In this document: one piece after another, positions 8,709 to 17,312 of the stretch
How the letters are laid out: each line of letters begins with the position of its first letter
Numbering within the stretch: position 1 is the first letter of the stretch
Assembly (NCBI GenBank): GCA_028456385.1
Contig: JALNQF010000610.1
Coordinates: 1 to 19,739, forward strand
Source: Ophiosphaerella korrae
Lineage: Eukaryota > Ascomycota > Dothideomycetes > Pleosporales > Phaeosphaeriaceae
Length of the DNA stretch: 19,739 bases
Direction of reading: 5' to 3'
Notes under the pieces: generated by a model
Told to the model about the DNA's origin: nothing
Databases searched by the model: none
The model's input: only the letters and a program-made list of their open reading frames with translations
Program-made: the position numbers and the translations under genes

Positions 8709-9452
8709 TCATGTATTGGCTCCTTCTTCTAGATCTCCATCTAGTTCTTCCTTGGTGCCCTCCACCACAACCGGCGGCTCCTCGTCGTCGTCCGCCCTCC
8801 CAGACCCCTTCATAAACGCCCCCTTGCTCTGGAACAGCTCCGTCTCCACGCCCGCCTGCTTATACCGGATGACATGCACGCGGTACGCAAACAGTGCGTC
8901 ACCGTCTTCTCCTGATAGTACGCCACACCCGCCCCCAGCTCCAGGGGCCACGGACCCGGAGAGCTCAACCGTGGAGTCCGCGCCTAGCTCTTTCTTGACC
9001 GTGAACGACGTCTTTGCAGTCCTGAGCCCCGAAACTACGTACGCGGCGCGCTTGCCAAACATGCCGCTGGCCATCTGCTGCTGCACGACGGGCAGTGCCG
9101 CAATCTTCAGGGCCATCTCTGCGGTCAGCGGCTCCGCAAAGGAGCGGATCTCATGGTCGACGGCGCCGTAGCTGAGGGATGCGCTGCTGCCGACGTCGGT
9201 CTTTACCAAGGCGGAGGCGACGGCGAAGAATTGCATCCAGCTGCTGAAGCCGTTGGACTGGGCATGCGATTTGTCGTGGGCGTGGTTGGTTTTGGTGAGG
9301 ATGCTAGTCTTTGAAAGCGTTATGCCAGAGTCTGGTGAGCCGAGGGCGGTGAGGACCAGTGTGGGTTTCTTGGGGTGGGCGATGATGGTGCCGAGCTAGA
9401 GGGGGCCGTCGGCGGCGAAGGTGAAGTTTGGGGGGAGGAACCAAGTTGTCAT
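8709..9452 (-). pseudogene. Candidate fungal gasdermin-like pore-forming protein, broken by an early stop
   Basis: The frame opens at ATG 9452 (MTTWFLPPNFTFAADGPL), meets TAG at codon 19 (9396-9398) and then stays open to a TGA at 8709, 248 codons in all without a frameshift. The rest reads as a compact domain with little predicted disorder: FFAVASALVKTDVGSSASLS, AVDHEIRSFAEPLTAEMALK, GKRAAYVVSGLRTAKTSFTV, a Gly-rich loop, then FAYRVHVIRYKQAGVETELF and an acidic tail. About 250 aa is the size of fungal gasdermin-like proteins (RCD-1, HET-Q1), and the gene sits directly 3' of an S8 protease gene, as the HET-Q1/HET-Q2 pair does. Those proteins form plasma-membrane pores after a short C-terminal piece is cleaved off. 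The family call is inference from size, N-terminus and context. Met73 could restart a 175-aa fragment. The C-terminus may be cut by the adjoining MULE relict. Confidence 0.5.
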
Positions 9453-9805
9453 TGTTTTGAAGTCCTTGAAGTCGTAATTTTTTTATGGCTGAAGTTGGTA
9501 GTGTTCATAGTTTAGTGACTAGGAGTGGGAAAGGCCCGAGGTACGGCTCTTTGGGTTGCTGAACTCCAGCTCCACGAACTACTCCAGTTGCGAGAATGAC
9601 TTGTCACTGGTAAGGCTCAAGCCGCATGTCACGGATTTTGGCTGGCCGGATTATCCCTGCTTGGTCATATCACATCACGTGATATTGATTCTTCACGCCA
9701 TGTACCCAAGCGATAACTGCGTGATCGCCAATAGGTGAGCTGATATTCTGTACAATTATCTCTCCAACTTCCAAGTTTCGGCAAACTTGGGGGGGGGAGG
9801 GGGTT
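9453..9805. promoter_or_regulatory. Spacer between protease and gasdermin-like genes
   Basis: This 353-bp stretch must hold the terminator of the upstream protease gene and the promoter of the gasdermin-like gene (both minus). It contains the perfect 10-bp palindrome ATCACGTGAT (9674-9683, with a CACGTG E-box core), which lies inside a wider ATATCAC...GTGATAT inverted repeat (9668-9685). It also has a hairpin and a G-run next to the protease stop. No gene is supported; the open frame at 9556-9738 (plus) has no recognisable content. Confidence 0.4.
9771..9804. other. Perfect hairpin plus G-run 3' of the protease gene
   Basis: CCAAGTTT-CGGC-AAACTTGG (9771-9790) is an 8-bp perfect stem with a 4-nt loop. 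A near-continuous run of G with one A follows (9789-9804), ending next to the TAG at 9806-9808. On the transcribed minus strand the C-run and hairpin would form the start of the 3' UTR. Its function is unknown. Confidence 0.5.
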
Positions 9806-12785
9806 CTATCTCATCACCTCCTTCTGCGGTAACGCCCTACACATCGCCCGATACATGCTCGAATCATACGACTTGTACGACCAGAACCGAATTGGATTGA
9901 TGAAATACCGAAGCGCATCCCACGAGTTCACCATGCCAAAAAGCATATGCCTCATGCCGTCCGTCGTCTTCAGGTCGCTGTACACGCCCTCGGCACCGCA
10001 CCCGCGCAGCACATGTGGCACCAGCACCGCGTACGCCAGCATCAGGCTCACGACGCCCGCCGCCACCGCTGTCGCAACCGACGTCCCGGCACTAAAGTCG
10101 CCCTACGCAAACCGCGCGCGCAGCTCCGCCAGGACAGCGTCGGGGACGTTGTCGCCGTACATGCCCAGCAAGTGCCGCGATTCCTCCGAGGGGATGGGGT
10201 TGGTCTTGGGGAAGGCAGCGGTGCTTTCGGTGGCGTACATAGAGATGGCTGAGGATTCGCAGGCCGGGTAGGCCTCGGAGAAATCGACGTCGTTGCCGGC
10301 GCTGGCAAGGAAGACGATGGCGCCCTCGCGGGATTTTCTCACGTCGTGGATGGCGTCGCTGATGGACTGGCTGAATTTGGGGAAACCGAAGGATATGGAG
10401 ATGACGTCGACTTCCCACTCCTTGCCGGCGTGTCTTATAGCCTGTAAATACACTACTTAGCAAAGCAGAAGGTGTTTGGATTGAATGAAGATTACTTACC
10501 TTTGCGACGCCCTTCTCATTGCGCTCCAGCTGCTGCCCCGCCTGCGCAACGCGCGCAATGTAGAGCTCACAACCTGGCACCATCTGCATCACAAGCCGCG
10601 CCATGAACGTCCCATGCCCATATTCATCCACCTCAGCCCCAGACGGCGGTTCTACCGCGAAGTCGCGCCACCCCTTGAAGCACTTTGCCGCCTGGAAAGA
10701 TTTCAAGGCTAAGTCGCAGCCCGTGTCGAGAATGGCAATTCGTACTGGGGGCAACTTGATCCCCTTTCTGACATGTAATATACGTCTCCGACCAAATACC
10801 AAGTTGGAGATGGCCCGGATGTCCTTGAACCACCTTTCAGCACTTCCTTCGACTCGCCAATCGCTGTTGAAGTTCAGGGTCTGGACGCGTTTCCAGAGCT
10901 CCTGGATCTCGGCTTCGTCCGGGTCGTCCGAAAAAAAGGTGGACTGGCGGCGCACCTTGGCGTGCTGCTGCTTGCGGGGTTTTATGAACATGTCATCTTT
11001 CTCGTCGTCGTTGCCGACCTTAGCAAGCCAGTAGAGCGGCGACACAGCGTTGTGGTAGATCTCCCGGCGATCCTGCACGGCGTGTTTCTAGTACTCTGTC
11101 CGCTTCTGGTCCTCGGCCGCTTTCCGCTACAGTAAGAGCTTCTCGTAATCTTCTAGGGTTAGCCTGCTTCGCCGTTTGCGGGTGCTGGGGCTTTCGATGA
11201 ACTTGCTGGGGTCCAGGCAGTTTGAAATGGCAGCGTCGAAGGCTTTCTTGTACTTGCACATTTTCTAGACTTCGTTATTGAGCGCTGCAAGTTGGCTGCT
11301 TGCGTCCGAGTGGGCATCATTCACACTATCACGCAATTCCCCAAGGTTCTCATTAGCAGTCAGCGGTAGTAATCCCAGCTTCTCGCCGCGGCCAGTCTCA
11401 AGCAGGATGATACCCAGCGACAGAATGCGCAGATAACTGTGCATCAAATCATCCACCTCCAGAAACTAATCCGGCCCCAGCGGGTCCTGCACAAATGGAA
11501 AGCTCACAAACGCCTTGAGCTCCAAGTTATCGCTGCTCGTCTGGTCCTTCTTCCACCGTGGCATGAACCAGATGTCCTTGCTGCACCACCGCGCTGTCGT
11601 CAGCTCGCTCCCGTAGAACTCCCAGAAGCTGCGTGCGACGGCAAACGGCAGCATGATCCTGTCCTTTGGGGTGAGGTCGTACTGGCCCAAGTCGAGGAGT
11701 TTGGCGAGCGAGAGGCCCTTGTCGCGCGGCTTGGCGTACGGGAGCGTGTGCGCGAGTTGGTGCTTGCGCAGGTGGCAGTTGTGGTCCAGCTCGAGGAGGA
11801 GCTTAAGCCAGGAGCGCGACTTGCGTGAGCGCTGGAGGGTGCGGCAGACGTCGCCGGGTTTCGTGATAGCGATTTGGCCGTCTGTGCCGTCTGTGCCGTC
11901 TGGTGGTCCGGCTGCAGCCATGGCTCCAGATGACATCTTGGGCCTTTCGTCGGATTTTCTATGAGAGTAATCAGCTCTAAATCACCCAGTTTGTCTGGAT
12001 GTGCTGCGGAAAGGCTCACAATGCAACGCTTAGCGAGAAGCCCTGCCAGAACTCGAAATTCATAAAAGCCATGACGAGATCGAACTCGACGAGCTGTTTC
12101 ACATTTCGTCCCTCGGTGCTGAGACACAATCTGGTGAGATGGCGAGGATTCATGCCCACCGGTGCTTCTGACTTATGCACCAAGGACACACACGTCGCAT
12201 GCTTCTTCAGTGCCGTAATTAAATTCTCACGAATGTCGTCCGGGTAGACGCATTCGTCGTGTGGCTTGAGATATCTGCCGTGCAGGCTGCTCTGGCCTAC
12301 GCCGTCGAGCTTTTGGTTGTCTGGCTCTAGCAGGTCGAGCAGCTCCTGGAAGTGGTTGGCGTAGAATTCCACGTCGGTCTGTTTCGCGGCTAGGAAATTC
12401 TTGATGCTGGCGCGCATCATCACCGGCCACGATGAGAATAGTATGTTTAGTTCGTCGTAGATGCCGCGAGAACTTGGAGACGGCAGCCAGTTATCAAACT
12501 CTTCATAGTCCTCCGCCTTGATTGCGGCTGACTTTGCTGGCCACTACAAGTTTGACAGTGAGCAATTGGAACCATGTACTATGTAGCGGGCTGAGCCGGA
12601 ATGCTCCTTACCTTGCTGATTTTTAGAAAATCCTACAGAGTCCAGCGCGAGAGGTCCTAAGCCGCGGCAAGGAGCTGGAATAGCTGCATAACCTCCAAGT
12701 GCCGCGCAACAAGGTGTAGCGCTGTGCCAATCCGCAAGCCCAACACCAACAGCAGCGGCTTCTTCCTGCTGGCGCAGTTTAGCAT
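9806..12785 (-). pseudogene. Subtilisin-like (S8) protease with helical/DUF7580-like N-terminal region, inactivated by seven TAG codons
   Basis: Exons on the minus strand are 12785-12612, 12543-12020, 11958-10500 and 10441-9806, with GT-AG introns of 68, 61 and 58 bp that all keep frame; about 930 codons. An N-terminal helical part contains FDNWLPSPSSRGIYDELN and LHGRYLKPHDECVYPDDIRE. A DUF7580-like segment (about 11850-11370) contains RSFWEFYGSELTTARW and SYLRILSLGIILLETGRGEK. The S8 domain has Asp in ILDTGCD (10725-10727), His in YGHGT (10614-10616), Asn in SAGND (10292-10294) and Ser in GTSVA (10079-10081). TAG stops lie at 12657, 12633, 11466, 11265, 11127, 11088 and 10103, with no frameshift. 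The nearest known role is that of HET-Q2-type proteases, which cleave and activate a neighbouring gasdermin-like protein; that role here is inference. The start Met is uncertain. Confidence 0.8.
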
Positions 12786-12837
12786 CTCCTCCCTCACTGG
12801 CTGAGTAGCTTTTAGCGAAAGAGGTGCGCAAAAGTGA
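12786..12837. promoter_or_regulatory. Very short divergent gap between protease and C2H2/TPR genes
   Basis: The minus-strand protease frame can be followed up to about 12785, and the plus-strand C2H2/TPR gene frame opens right after a TGA at 12835-12837. That leaves about 50 bp between divergent genes, too little for normal promoters. Either the first exons of one or both genes are lost here, or a rearrangement joined them. No clear motif is seen. Confidence 0.3.
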
Positions 12838-15037
12838 GCCGAACACCCTAAACGCCCAGACAATTCACAACACGTCGCGATAGAGCCAACGCAGCAAGAC
12901 AAGGCCGAGCAAGTTGATAATCTAACCAGCAACGCGACTCGCGCGTGTTTCGCGCGCTTCCAGTCGTGTATTGCCGTGCTGGATGGCGAGCACAGAAACC
13001 ACCTCGAGGTCCGGTTTACGGACCTGAAGCTCTGGGCCAATAGCGTGGGCGCCCTGGCTCATGGGAAGGCATCACTGGACTGGCGGCTCAGCGTGCGGTC
13101 AAGGGATCTATTCCTCGTCACCAGCCTGCTAGACATGCTGGAGCAGTTTCTGGAGGGCTACAAGACGGCGGCCATCGAGCATGGCGACGAGGACGAGATG
13201 GAAGAGGCCGAGCAGGGCATTGATGAGATGACGGACAATTTGGCGTGGATTGACTCTGCCATTCCGCGGTCCGGAACGAAATCGCGGCTGCAAAAGGCCT
13301 ACATGTCCTTTGAGTGTGACAGGGCCGGGCAAGGCAAGCGGCAGTGTGACCAGTTGCGAGCACATCTTATCTGCATCATGAAGTCCAGACCGACTGAATC
13401 CGCCAAATCGAAAGACTATTCAAAGGATTTCCACACTGTGGAGCTCCAAGGAATACAGAATCGGCTGGTGGAGGCTAATCTACGACGCTGGCAATGATTT
13501 CGATATGCCCAACGCCACTCCGACGTCCTCAGAGCCTCGCAAACTGTCCAAAACATGCCAATGCATGTCATTCTAGAAGGCCGTGCACCTGATTCGGCGG
13601 CAGAGCTAACGAATACCCCCGCACCGCAAATCAATACCGCCGCCGCAAAGCAAAGAAACGAGGCCAACCATCAAGGCGAGACACGCACTACCGCTGGGTT
13701 GTCAGCCTCAGCATTTGGGAGTGAATACCAAGGACTCGATGGCCGGTATGCCCGACCAGCCAAGTCTACAATAACGTGGATCAGCACCATCACCGGATTT
13801 GCTCGATTTCCAAAAGCGAAGAAATCATACACGCAACGAAAGACGCTGCTGTGTCCTTGTTGCTGCCAAGCCCTACCACTAGAGGAAGCTGAGGATCCAC
13901 ATCTATGGGCGTAGGTATCCTGGCCCTTGAAATCGCTTCGCCTTACTCACCCCGCGCAGGAAACACATGAAGAATGACATCAGCCCATACACCTGCATCG
14001 TAGAAAACTGCCCTATGCCGTATCGATTCTACGTCACACGAAACGAATGGAGAAAGTACGTTCTATGCGACCACCCGCTAAAGTGGAGATGTTCTTGTTG
14101 CACAGGAACCCGCCCCGCCTTTCAATATCTGCCGTCATTCATGGCTCAACTTGACGAAAAGCATGAAAGCCAGGTCTCTGATGAAATCTTTGAACGCATA
14201 ATGGCCAAGTGAACCCTTCGAACCCTTGGCATAACAAACTGCCCGCTGTGCAACGACCACGGCCCCACCGACTCTCCCGAGCACGTCCCCGGACACATCT
14301 ACGACTTTTCCATGTATGCTCTCCCCTGGCGAACAACACTCCAGACAGACCTAAAGAAGCCAATCCGCACCTTCAACCACGTCGCTCCAGTACTCGACCC
14401 AAATGACGACAAAGACGCCACCGAGATGCGAATGTTCAGCCACACCATGATTCTAGAATGAGTCCAAGAACCCCATCCAGAAGAGGAGAACCTTACTCCC
14501 GCCCGAACAAAAGGCAACGATCCGCGACCTTGATTGGGACGACTACCAGGCTTGGATAATGAGAACGGAGCGGACCTTATCGTGGCCGATTATTTCGACC
14601 GCGCCGAAATCGACTATTTCGAAGACGATGCCAACAGTCGCGGGGCTTCTTCTCAAGCCGGCCATTTGGCTCGCACGCAGCAGTTCTCTATATCTTCTAG
14701 TAGCGGGTATCCGAGCCGTAGCCAGGCTAACCCTCCCCTATCTGCTCAAGAAATGGACTCTGCCCTCGCCGAGGCGACCATCGTCAACGACGACGACGAG
14801 AGCGTCTCCGAAAAAGAGAGCATTGAGGCGATGTACGAACGGGCGCTGCAAAACCGTGAGGAGGCACTTGGACCGAAGCACACATCGACACTCGATACGG
14901 TCAACAACCTAGGCAACCTCTACGCTGACGAAAAGCTAGAGCTACAAGTGATAGGGACTCGCAAGAGGGTGCTTGGGGCTGAGCATCCAGACACGCTGAC
15001 CAGCATGGCCAATCTGGCGTCGAGTTACCCGAATTAA
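12838..15037 (+). pseudogene. C2H2-type zinc-finger-like protein with C-terminal TPR repeats, decayed
   Basis: Exon 1 (frame open from 12838) carries the N-terminal helical domain of a common fungal family: CFARFQSCIAVLDGEH, RFTDLKLWANSVGALAHGKA, then NRLVEANLRRW before a TGA (13495-13497, probably from CGA) and FRYAQRHSDVL. Intron 13911-13959 (GT-AG, 49 bp) restores frame. Exon 2 has Cys/His clusters: PYTCIVENC, KWRCSCC...LDEKH and TNCPLCNDHG. Further TGA stops are at 14210 and 14459, and two compensating frameshifts near 14490 and 14575 shift the frame around WDDYQAWI. The end has kinesin-light-chain-type TPRs, MYERALQNREEALGPKH then TRKRVLGAEHPDTLTSM, with the repeat between them shortened. 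No ATG lies between 12838 and the first conserved residues. TPRs of this type cap many fungal NLR-like proteins, so a defence role is possible but unproven. Confidence 0.7.
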
Positions 15038-15107
15038 GGATACTTCAAGTAGTCATCAGTACTGATTTTTCCCCACTCTTCCATCACCTAGCTGAGATAG
15101 GCAGCTT

Positions 15108-16140
15108 GTGCAGAGTGCCAGGACAGATTTTGGCATTGGCGAAAACCGTACGAAAGATTGTGGCTATGTGTGGTTCATTCCTTACCATTCGAGAAAATTA
15201 GGCCTACCTCATTCATCAATCGGCCAAGGACTACTTGAGCGACGAGACGCAAGCTACGATTTTTCCACTCCAAGGAAAGACCCACCACAATATCTTCATT
15301 CGATCGCTGGAGCTCATGTCTAGTATACTGTAACGCGACATGTACCGTTTAATCGCGCCAGGTTTTCCAATCGACCAAGTCCAAGTGCTAGACCCAGACC
15401 CGCTGGTGACAATGCGGTACTCATGCGTCCACTGGGTTAACCACCTCTGTGACTCGGTTTCTAGCAAGAGCACAAGACAGGGCGACGATTTACAAGATGT
15501 TGGTGCTATATACGTCTTCCTCAAAATGAAGTAGCTTTACTGGCTAGAGGCTATTAGCCTTCACAAGAGCATGCCAGAGGGAGTGGTTTTAATAGCGAAA
15601 TTTGATGCTTTAGTCCATGTAATACTTAAATCACCAATGCTATCTGTCAACAATACATGTTAACACGACCTCGGGAGGAGCAGGTGCGTGCGCAACAATT
15701 GATCTAGTCCAAGATGCGCGTCGATTTATTATGTATCACAAGCGGGCAATAGAAAGCAGTCCGCTGCAGGGGTATACGTCCGCACTGATGTTTAGTCCAG
15801 CTCGTAGCCAGATACGGGATCTTTTAAGAAAGAGCCAACGTGGATTACAATAAAGCCAGCTATAGGAGATGCGTGGAGCGCGTGCCTGCAGACGCTGGAG
15901 GGCCACGGCGGGGGCGTCAGCTCAGTGGCCTTCTCTTACGACTCGACCCGGCTCACGTCGGTGTCAGGCAACAACACGGTCAAGATCTAGGACGCGAGCA
16001 GCGGCACATGCCTGTAGACGCTCAAGATTAGCAAATTGCTCCGCAACATATCCTTCAATACTACTAGTTCGTATCTATACACTGAAATTGGTGATGTCAG
16101 TATTAGTGCAACACTATTAGTTCTAAGTAGTGCTGTCAGG
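15108..16140 (+). pseudogene. C-terminal relict of a HET-E-type NACHT-WD40 (NLR-like) protein
   Basis: The relict begins inside the region after NACHT: TVRKIVAMCGSFLTIREN, a TAG (15199-15201), then HQSAKDYLSDETQATIFPLQ, a TAA (15331-15333), DMYRLIAPGFPIDQVQV, YSCVHWVNHLCD and a TAG (15532). A frame change leads to DLVQDARRFIMYHKRAIESS (from 15701) and ALMFSPARSQIRDLL, and another near 15836 to WITIKPAIGDAWSACLQTLE. A single WD40 unit follows: GHGGGVSSVAFSYDSTRLTS, with the WD Trp replaced by TAG (15988-15990) and a further TAG at 16015. In intact members NACHT oligomerises the protein and WD40 repeats sense a ligand, as in heterokaryon incompatibility. Here the effector domain, NACHT core and all but one WD40 unit are missing. 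Family identification is firm; it cannot be functional. Confidence 0.82.
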
Positions 16141-16342
16141 CTTGATGGTCACTGAGTCATTGATGCGAGTAGAGTTCAGAATAGAGTTGACTGAGTTCTC
16201 TGTCTATCATCTGTCTTCTGGGTGCCTCTGATATCCTTCGTGAGTTTCTTTGATGGCTCTTGTGCCCAAGGGCTGCCTTTTTGTCAAGTTACTCTCCTGT
16301 CAAAAGGATGCGCCGCAGCTGAGCTGGTGCTATCGCGCACTA
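16141..16342. other. Non-coding stretch after the NLR relict
   Basis: No gene is supported. A direct repeat ATCGCGCAC occurs at 16332-16340 and 16345-16353, running into the palindrome that follows. Confidence 0.4.
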
Positions 16343-16360
16343 GCATCGCGCACGCGATGC
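16343..16360. repeat. Perfect 8-bp-arm palindrome
   Basis: GCATCGCG-CA-CGCGATGC has perfect 8-bp arms around 2 bases. It is GC-rich, CpG-rich and not eroded by C-to-T change although it lies only about 430 bp from the AT-rich block. Confidence 0.75.
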
Positions 16361-16407
16361 CAGATCGATCGCCATCGCCATCTCAATCGTCATCTGAATC
16401 GATTCAT

Positions 16408-16429
16408 GAGCTGGCTCGTAAGCCAGCTC
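16408..16429. repeat. Perfect 9-bp-arm hairpin
   Basis: GAGCTGGCT-CGTA-AGCCAGCTC has 9-bp perfect arms and a 4-nt loop. Between it and the palindrome at 16343 lies a run of near-hexameric units (CATCGC, CATCTC, AATCGT, CATCTG, AATCGA). It could be part of a small non-autonomous element; no terminal repeats or target duplication were found. Confidence 0.7.
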
Positions 16430-16785
16430 GTCTGACAATAAATTATCGTATATCTTATAGTAAAACGTTATTCATAGCTTTATATACTTTATACTGTCAC
16501 TCCGCAAAAGTTTGGAACAGCGTGGCACGTGCGCGCCCAACACGAGATTAACGCCTCATCGTTTACAACCACCCACCACTCAAAATTATATAGAAAATCG
16601 GGTTTTTTTATGTATTTAAAGATGATTGAATCAGTATTTAGTCTGCCAGCCTCGCGCGCGCCTACAAGCTTCAATCCTCCTCGGCATACTCATGATGAGC
16701 TTGCGTATAAGCGTACCTGGTATACGCCGCCAGCACTCCTTCAACGCGCTGCAGAAGCCCTCCTACTCCTCTTTAGCTTATAAGG
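16430..16785. other. Non-coding stretch leading into the AT-rich block
   Basis: Open frames on both strands (16529-16783 plus, 16489-16674 minus) show no recognisable family. The segment CTGTCACTCCGCAAAAGTT (from 16494) looks like the terminal repeat of a Tc1/mariner-type element, but no inverted partner is visible. Composition turns sharply AT-rich near 16786. Confidence 0.35.
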
Positions 16786-17307
16786 AGTTAATATATTGTA
16801 GGTAGTGTTTATGCATTATCTTGTTAAGATGCTACTAGAGGTTCTTAATTAGGTTAAAATTAAGTAAGTAAGGTAGCTAGGTTATAGGTGTAATATAGTA
16901 TTAAGCTATCTATCTTATCTTTGCGCGTAAGGCGTGTATACGCGCATTATCCTATATAAAAAGCTAAGACTACTACTAGTTAGGTAGTAGGCCTCTACAA
17001 ATAGCTTTAATGTAACTTTTGCTAGAGTAGCTATATTGTCGTGTATACTTATCTCTCTTTATAATAACAAGTAGACTATAGCGTAGTCTACCTAGTTTAT
17101 CTAGCTATATAGATGCCTATACTATCTAGATAAGGCGCTAATAGACGTTAACCTTAGTTATTATCTCTAGCTTCTACTTCTCCTACAAGAACTAAAAACA
17201 CTACTTATAGTTATAGCTAGAGCTCTTCTAAAGAGAGCACTTATCTAAGAATTTAAGTATACGTAAGTACTACTAAAAGTAGCGATACTATCGATAGAAC
17301 TACTAGC
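16786..17307. other. AT-rich RIP-type block
   Basis: Dense in TA, TAG and CTA with stops in all frames; no gene or recognisable protein relict. It is the DNA into which the LTR at 17313 was inserted. Confidence 0.6.
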
Positions 17308-17312
17308 GTTTC

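Noticed and set aside
8291..9171. Plus-strand open frames of 174 and 188 codons
   Set aside because: They are antisense shadows of the MULE relict and the gasdermin-like gene, whose frames carry family-like sequence.
9855..11034. Several plus-strand open frames of 75-143 codons
   Set aside because: Antisense to the protease exons, with no motifs; the minus strand carries all S8 active-site motifs and consistent introns.
11439..11964. Plus-strand open frames of 129 and 103 codons
   Set aside because: Shadows of the DUF7580-like exon on the minus strand.
10103..12659. TAG recoded as a sense codon in this organism
   Set aside because: The gene also keeps CAG and TGG codons, TAG stops also litter transposon relicts, and RIP explains CAG to TAG; nuclear TAG reassignment is not expected in filamentous ascomycetes.
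12657..12785. Ankyrin repeat suggested by GTALHLVARHLEVMQLFQLL
   Set aside because: The resemblance is short and isolated; the segment joins in frame through an intron to the protease N-terminal helical region and fits that better.
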